Positions 59,186 to 64,000 of a stretch of DNA of 64,000 nt are shown here, in pieces. The notes under the pieces were generated by a model. It saw only the letters and a program-made list of their open reading frames with translations, was not told where the DNA came from and ran no database searches. Positions within the stretch are counted from its first letter, which is position 1, and each line of letters begins with the position of its first letter. Source of the DNA: JAUIAI01 sp050633665 (GTDB taxonomy: Bacteria > Pseudomonadota > Gammaproteobacteria > Burkholderiales > Burkholderiaceae_E); NCBI GenBank assembly GCA_050633665.1, contig JBOEGY010000007.1:558001-622000 (forward strand). Reading direction: 5' to 3'. Made by a program: the position numbers and the translations under genes.

Positions 59186-60067
59186 TCATCTGGATAGTCG
59201 TGGATTCAATACGTCTCGTAACTGATCGCCCACGAGGTTGATCGCCACAATGGTGATCACCAGTGCAATCCCCGGGAAAAAGCTGATCCAGTAGGCACCG
59301 GACATCATGTATTCAAACCCGTTCGAAATTAACACCCCCAGAGACGGCTCAGTCCGGGGTAATCCGATACCCAGAAAAGACAAGGTAGCTTCGAGCGCAA
59401 TCGCATGGGCGGTCTGCACCGTACCCACAACAATCAACGGCGCCAGACAATTGGGCAGAATATGACCAAACATGACCCGCATACCAGACAAGCCCAGTGA
59501 TGCGGCCGCCTCGACATACTCTTTACGCCGTTCTACCAGCGCACTAGCCCGTACCGTCCGGGCGTAATACGCCCACTGCACAACCACGAGCGCAAAGATT
59601 ATTTTGTCGACGCCTTTACCCAGAACCGCTATCAGCATCAAAGCCACCAGCGCTGCCGGGAACGACAACTGAATATCAACAACCCGCATGATCAGACTCT
59701 CCGTGCGACCACCGGCAAAAGCGGCGAACAGACCAACCGCCAGACCAACCAGTAAAGCGATCACACCCGACAATACGCCGACCGACAGGGAAATTCGCAA
59801 CCCGTACAGAATGGCTGAATAGAGATCCCGGCCCGCACCATCCGACCCAAGCCACATGGTGTAGCCCTCAAAGGCCTCACCGCCCGGCGGCTGACGACCA
59901 TCGAGCAAATCTACCTGCGCGAGATCATAGGGGTTTTGCGGCGTAATCCATGGCGCAACGACAGCCAGCAAAATAATAAGCAACAAGACGCCCAGAGCCA
60001 CCGCGGCCAGACGACTTTCCGCAAACTCCGAGGCAAAGCGACGCCAGGGGGATTCGATGACGCTCAT
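59186..60067 (-). CDS. dppC: Dipeptide/oligopeptide ABC transporter permease (DppC-like)
   Basis: A 293-residue permease with an N-terminal helix and five further helices; the EAA motif EAAASLGLSGMRVMFGHILPN interacts with the ATPases. Its start overlaps the dppB stop by four bases. Confidence 0.94.
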   Translation of the reverse strand: MSVIESPWRRFASEFAESRLAAVALGVLLLIILLAVVAPWITPQNPYDLAQVDLLDGRQPPGGEAFEGYTMWLGSDGAGRDLYSAILYGLRISLSVGVLSGVIALLVGLAVGLFAAFAGGRTESLIMRVVDIQLSFPAALVALMLIAVLGKGVDKIIFALVVVQWAYYARTVRASALVERRKEYVEAAASLGLSGMRVMFGHILPNCLAPLIVVGTVQTAHAIALEATLSFLGIGLPRTEPSLGVLISNGFEYMMSGAYWISFFPGIALVITIVAINLVGDQLRDVLNPRLSR

Positions 60068-61041
60068 GCTTCGGCCTCACTGAGTCGCACACGCGGGTCG
60101 AGAATTGAATAGACGATGTCAACAACAAGGTTAATTACGACAAACAGCAGAACAATCATCATCAGGTAAGCGACGATTACCGGCCGATCCAGAGTAATAA
60201 TTGCCTCAATCAAGAGCTTGCCCATCCCCGGCCAGGCGAAGATTGTTTCAGTCACGACAGAAAACGCGATCAGCGAACCCAGTTCAATGCCCAGTACCGT
60301 GATGACCGGAATCATGATGTTCTTAAGCAAGTGGACCCCAACGATACGTCTTTCAGAAAGGCCTTTGGCGCGGGCAAATTTTATGTAGTCCTGCATGGCC
60401 GCCTCGCGCGCGCCCGCCCGGGTCAGCCTGATCACCAGCGAAATATGCAGCAAGGCCAGATTAAATGCCGGCAGAATCAGGTGCGTCATGCCATCAGTAG
60501 TCAGCAGGCTTAGATGCAGACCCAGAAATTCGACGGTTTCGCCGCGCCCGGTCGCCGGCAACCAGCCGAGATTTACCGCAAAGACAAGCATCAACATAAT
60601 GCCGACCCAGAAAGTCGGCAGGGAGAAGCCGAAGATAGACCCGGCCATGATCGCTTTGGAAAACAGGCTCCGGGGCCTGAGGCCGGCAAACAGACCCAAA
60701 GGAATGCCAATCACAATCGAAAGCAGTAATGCGGCAAAAGCCAGCTCCAGCGTGGCAGGCATACGCTCGACGATAACTTCCAGCGCCGGCCGGCCAAATG
60801 CAAACGAATTGCCCAGGTCACCCCGAAACAGGCCGCCGACAAAATAAAGGTATTGCATCCAGACCGGCTTATCGAGGCCAAATTCGCGGATAACCCGGTC
60901 CAGTTCCTGCTGGTCCGCATCCGGACTGGCGAACATGTCGACCGGATCGCCAACCACGCTCACACCGAAAAAGACAATCACCGACATGACGGCAAGAACA
61001 AGCACGCTTTGCAGCAATCGGCGAATCACGAACACGGACAT
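60064..61041 (-). CDS. dppB: Dipeptide/oligopeptide ABC transporter permease (DppB-like)
   Basis: A 325-residue permease with six predicted helices and the motif FARAKGLSERRIVGVHLLKN. It follows dppA by 67 bp. The N-terminus VIRRLLQSVLVLAVMSVIVFF is typical of DppB. Confidence 0.94.
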   Translation of the reverse strand: MSVFVIRRLLQSVLVLAVMSVIVFFGVSVVGDPVDMFASPDADQQELDRVIREFGLDKPVWMQYLYFVGGLFRGDLGNSFAFGRPALEVIVERMPATLELAFAALLLSIVIGIPLGLFAGLRPRSLFSKAIMAGSIFGFSLPTFWVGIMLMLVFAVNLGWLPATGRGETVEFLGLHLSLLTTDGMTHLILPAFNLALLHISLVIRLTRAGAREAAMQDYIKFARAKGLSERRIVGVHLLKNIMIPVITVLGIELGSLIAFSVVTETIFAWPGMGKLLIEAIITLDRPVIVAYLMMIVLLFVVINLVVDIVYSILDPRVRLSEAEA

Positions 61042-61108
61042 ACGGTTTCCGGGCAGGATATCGGCGCCGGCAGGCGTCGATATCCGTCAGACAGCGCTTT
61101 TCAGGAAA

Positions 61109-62689
61109 TTACTTGGCGAGCTTCTTCACAAAATGGCCCATCGTGTATTCGTCTGTGCGAGCCTCGTAGCCGATGCCTTTTTTGGTTGCCCAGGAACTCA
61201 CCTGGTAATGCACCGGGATAATGGCTGCGGTCTCGATCGCGAGCTCGGTCGCTTGGGCGAGCACTGCAGCCCGGGCCGGATCATCAACCGTGACCAGCGC
61301 CTTTTGCACCAGCTTGTCGATGGCCGGATTGGAGTGGCGACCACGGTTGGCAGTCCCCATGCCGATCGACTTGTCGTAGGTGTGAATCAGCGAGCGCAAC
61401 GGTGATGAAGCCTCTCCTGATCCGGCACCCCACCCGGCCAAATACAGAGAAAACTCAGGCTGGCCATCTTTGCCGCCACCGGAAGCGCGCTTGAAGAACA
61501 CTGACCTTGGCAGGGTCTCGACCTGCGCTTTGATGCCGATCCGGTTGAGCATCTGGGCGATAGCCTCAAGCACTCTCGCATCATTGATGTATCGGTCGTT
61601 CGGTCCGTGAATCGTCATTTTCCAGCCGTCTGGATAACCGGCATCAGCCAGCAGCTTCTTCGCCCCTTTCGGATCATAGGCGATGGGTTGTAGTTTTTCC
61701 GAGGTACCGAAAAAACCATCCGGCAAAACCTGCCCCGCTGGAATGGCCTGCCCCTCCATGACCCGCTCGACAATCGCTTTGCGGTTCAGCGCCATTGACA
61801 CCGCCAGCCTGACCCGCTGATCAAGAAACGGATTCTTGATGGGTTTGCCGTCGTTGCCGGTGATGTAGGGAGAGTCTTCGCGGAACTGATCGGTATGCAG
61901 ATAAATGACGCGGTTGGAAACACCCTCGGTGATCGACAAGGTGTTGTCTTTTTTAAGTCGGGCCAGATCAGTTGTCGGCACACTGTCGATCATGTCAACG
62001 TCGCCAGCCAGCAATGCCGCGACCCGGGCGGGAGCGGACTTGATCGGCTTGAAAGTCACTTGCTCAAAATCGGGCTTGCTGCCCCAGTATTGCTCGTTGC
62101 GAGCGAGCACGATCCGGTCGCCCGGTACGTATTCGACAAACTTGTACGGGCCGGTACCGACCGCGGCTTTGCCTTTGTTGAAATCGTCAGTCGTGCCGTT
62201 ACATCCGGTGGCATCCGAGACGATATTGACAGTTGAGATATCGTTACCCATTAAGGGGTAAGGCTTTTCAGTCTTGAAATGCACCGTGAAATCATCCACC
62301 TTGACCGCTTGCTTGCCGCGAATATAGAGCGCGAAACTGGCCGGGGAGTTTGGCACGACCGGGGCTCGCTCAAAGGTGCAGATAACATCGTCAGCGTTAA
62401 AGTCGGAACCATCATGGAACTTGACGCCCTGACGCAGTTTGAACTCCCAGGTCAGGTCGTTAATCGGACGCCAGGATTCGGCCAGCCCGGGAATCAACTC
62501 CTGCCGGGGCCCTTGATCGATCAAGCCGTTGAATATCTGCCGCGCGATCTGGTTGTTCGGCGACAGATTATGAAAGTGCGGGTCAATCGACGTGGCTTCC
62601 GAATTGATGCCAATGGTGATGCTGTCAGCCAGGACAGATTGTGACAATAATGCCGCTACTACCGATACCAACTGAATGGATTTCTTCAT
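61109..62689 (-). CDS. dppA: Periplasmic peptide-type solute-binding protein (DppA-like)
   Basis: A 526-residue SBP_bac_5 protein with a signal peptide (MKKSIQLVSVVAALLSQSVLA) and no lipobox. SIDPHFHNLSPNN and NDLTWEFKLRQGVKFHDGS are typical of the family. The start at 62689 follows GAGGGGG; a longer frame upstream is not needed. Family members bind peptides, haem, nickel or opines, so the ligand is open. First gene of dppABCDF and the haloalkane dehalogenase. Confidence 0.94.
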   Translation of the reverse strand: MKKSIQLVSVVAALLSQSVLADSITIGINSEATSIDPHFHNLSPNNQIARQIFNGLIDQGPRQELIPGLAESWRPINDLTWEFKLRQGVKFHDGSDFNADDVICTFERAPVVPNSPASFALYIRGKQAVKVDDFTVHFKTEKPYPLMGNDISTVNIVSDATGCNGTTDDFNKGKAAVGTGPYKFVEYVPGDRIVLARNEQYWGSKPDFEQVTFKPIKSAPARVAALLAGDVDMIDSVPTTDLARLKKDNTLSITEGVSNRVIYLHTDQFREDSPYITGNDGKPIKNPFLDQRVRLAVSMALNRKAIVERVMEGQAIPAGQVLPDGFFGTSEKLQPIAYDPKGAKKLLADAGYPDGWKMTIHGPNDRYINDARVLEAIAQMLNRIGIKAQVETLPRSVFFKRASGGGKDGQPEFSLYLAGWGAGSGEASSPLRSLIHTYDKSIGMGTANRGRHSNPAIDKLVQKALVTVDDPARAAVLAQATELAIETAAIIPVHYQVSSWATKKGIGYEARTDEYTMGHFVKKLAK

Positions 62690-62833
62690 AAGGCCCCCTC
62701 GCAAGTCTTGCTGGTTATGACAACATTGATTTGCGACGCCTGAACCAGACCTACGCTTCTGGTACACGCTTGTGGTCTGCTGGCCCCGCATTCCAAACTC
62801 GGTCTTCACAGTTAACCGCGATACTATGGCAAA

Positions 62834-62851
62834 TTGACCTATCGCGGTCAA
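62834..62851. promoter_or_regulatory. Palindrome between dppA and the divergent deacylase gene
   Basis: TTGACC-TATCGC-GGTCAA, perfect six-base arms with six-base spacer, lies 26 bp before the deacylase start and 145 bp before dppA. Candidate operator for both; the regulator is unknown. Confidence 0.5.
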
Positions 62852-62877
62852 TGCCAAAACCAACCTGGGTGAAAACC

Positions 62878-64000
62878 ATGAGAACCCCGGCTGCGCAGGA
62901 AATCCTGAGCCACCTGATATCGTTCGACACAACCAGCCGTAACTCCAACCTGGCACTGATCGACTATATCGCCGACTATCTGTCCGGGCACGGTGTCAGC
63001 TCGAAAAGAGTGCCGGATGAAACCGGGCGCAAAGCCAACCTCGTCGCGACCATTGGCCCCGAGGACAAGCCAGGGATCGTCTTGTCCGGCCATACCGATG
63101 TCGTCCCGGTGGACGGCCAGCACTGGCTGGCAGATCCGTTTACCGCTCGTATCGATAATGGCCGAATCATCGGCCGGGGCGCATCAGACATGAAAGGGTT
63201 CATAGCCGCGGTGCTGGCCAAAGTCCCGGCGATGCAGAACGCATCATTAAAGAGACCGTTCATCCTGGCTTTCTCGTATGATGAAGAAATCGGTTGTGTC
63301 GGCGTCAGGCGTCTGCTTGCGCAAATGGCGGACTGGCCGGTTAAACCCATCGGTTGCGTGGTCGGAGAGCCGACCAGCATGCGTATTGTGATTGGCCACA
63401 AGGGCAAGCGGTCGCTGCGGGTGATTTTTACCGGCACCGCCGCCCATTCATCGCTGGCGCCGCAGGCAGTGAATGCCGCCGAATACGGTGCACGATTGAC
63501 TGTCTACATCCAGGACCTGGGCCGACAATTGATCGCCAACGGCCGGCGTGACCCGCTTTACGACATTGCCCACACAACCGCGCACGTCGGCGTCCTGCGC
63601 GGCGGCCAGCAACTGAACATCGTCCCCGAAGAATGCCGGCTGGACTTTGAATTCCGGGCGCTGCCCGAAGATGACATCGACGACCTGGTCGATAATGTCA
63701 GGCGGTTCGCCTTTGACGAACTGTTGCCGCAAATGCAGGCAGTCTCACCAGAAGCGGGCATTGAATTCTCGGACATTTCAGGCTTCCCCGGGCTGGCCAC
63801 TGCCCCCGGAGACGGATTTGTCAGTACGGTTCGACAACTCGCTGAAAACCCCGAACCCACCAAAGTCGCTTTTGGCACTGAAGCGGGCTTGTTTACCCAG
63901 ACAGTAGGAATACCGGCGGTTGTATGTGGGCCGGGCAGCATCGAGCAGGCCCATAAGGCTGAAGAATGGCTGGACCTCGCCCAGCTCGATGCGGCCGGCG
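62878..64000 (+). CDS. argE: M20-family deacylase, acetylornithine deacetylase-like (3' truncated by window)
   Basis: Open frame runs 374 codons to the window end. Metal ligands are in SGHTDVVPVDG (His, Asp), GASDMKG, and DEEIGC, and the dimerisation-domain segment TGTAAHSS and the later ECRLDFEFRALP are typical of ArgE/DapE proteins. ArgE removes acetyl from N-acetylornithine; related enzymes act on other N-acyl amino acids. In-frame starts also occur at 62851 and 62869. It is divergent from dppA, which suggests a scavenging role rather than pure arginine synthesis. Confidence 0.88.
   Translation, partial: MRTPAAQEILSHLISFDTTSRNSNLALIDYIADYLSGHGVSSKRVPDETGRKANLVATIGPEDKPGIVLSGHTDVVPVDGQHWLADPFTARIDNGRIIGRGASDMKGFIAAVLAKVPAMQNASLKRPFILAFSYDEEIGCVGVRRLLAQMADWPVKPIGCVVGEPTSMRIVIGHKGKRSLRVIFTGTAAHSSLAPQAVNAAEYGARLTVYIQDLGRQLIANGRRDPLYDIAHTTAHVGVLRGGQQLNIVPEECRLDFEFRALPEDDIDDLVDNVRRFAFDELLPQMQAVSPEAGIEFSDISGFPGLATAPGDGFVSTVRQLAENPEPTKVAFGTEAGLFTQTVGIPAVVCGPGSIEQAHKAEEWLDLAQLDAAG

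Noticed and set aside
1..64000. Mobile elements, CRISPR arrays, tRNA or rRNA genes
   Set aside because: No transposase or integrase frame, no terminal inverted repeats, no spaced direct repeats and no cloverleaf-like segment were seen in the gaps.

Overview
The window looks like chromosomal DNA from a compact, moderately GC-rich proteobacterium. AcnB-type aconitase, glutaminyl-tRNA synthetase, dipeptide ABC transporter and FDH-N-like formate dehydrogenase families together favour a gammaproteobacterium. The gene set suggests a facultative chemolitho- or methylo-autotroph with a broad organic-acid diet. I see no insertion sequence, phage, CRISPR array, tRNA or rRNA. Genes are packed tightly: many same-strand genes touch or overlap, and three convergent pairs share the same four bases for their stop codons. 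Species cannot be named from this sequence alone.

Layout. 1-5.2 kb: formate dehydrogenase operon (Tat-exported small protein, molybdenum/tungsten catalytic subunit with Cys in place of selenocysteine, Fe-S subunit, a small lipoprotein, cytochrome b subunit) ending at a clear terminator. 5.2-7.1 kb: a phytanoyl-CoA dioxygenase-like oxygenase and two orphan proteins. 7.1-10.6 kb (minus): a three-subunit molybdenum hydroxylase of the form II CO dehydrogenase-like type. 10.7-18.4 kb (minus): a Calvin cycle operon (rbcL, rbcS, cbbX, fbp, prk, tkt, cbbY) with divergent cbbR. The hydroxylase lies directly downstream on the same strand, so formate (and perhaps CO-type) oxidation sits next to CO2 fixation. 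19.5-25.8 kb: rhodanese, EamA transporter, thiopurine methyltransferase with a divergent MerR regulator, SDR, TusA-like protein and alaS.

26.3-33.6 kb (plus): a run of closely spaced genes: CoA-transferase, type II haloacid dehalogenase-like protein, gamma-glutamyltransferase-like protein, 3-hydroxyisobutyrate dehydrogenase-like protein, an unusual membrane-anchored DUF1499-FKBP fusion, and glnS. 33.7-40.6 kb: DUF2237, a clan GH-A glycoside hydrolase lipoprotein, a membrane acyltransferase, TPM-domain, VOC and CurA-like genes, and a lipoprotein. 40.9-47.2 kb: malic enzyme, AcnB, LysR and enoyl-CoA hydratase. 47.3-57.1 kb: NYN-LOTUS protein, Fur family regulator, a CoA-ligase/ThDP-enzyme/GntR module, MarR, an ArsR-controlled membrane hydroxylase, a universal stress protein, a cytochrome c-like protein and a haloalkane dehalogenase. 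57.1-64.0 kb: a dipeptide-type ABC transporter and a divergent M20 deacylase cut by the window end.

The most interesting non-coding signals are two unannotated RNA candidates. One (plus strand, about 34261-34377) has a near-consensus sigma-54 promoter, an upstream palindrome where an activator would bind, two hairpins, four GGA motifs and an intrinsic terminator. The other (minus strand, about 26160-26069, upstream of alaS) has two abutting hairpins, a CUCCUCCC anti-Shine-Dalgarno motif and a strong terminator. Palindromic operators are also visible at cbbR/rbcL, tpm/merR, the GntR module, arsR and dppA/argE.
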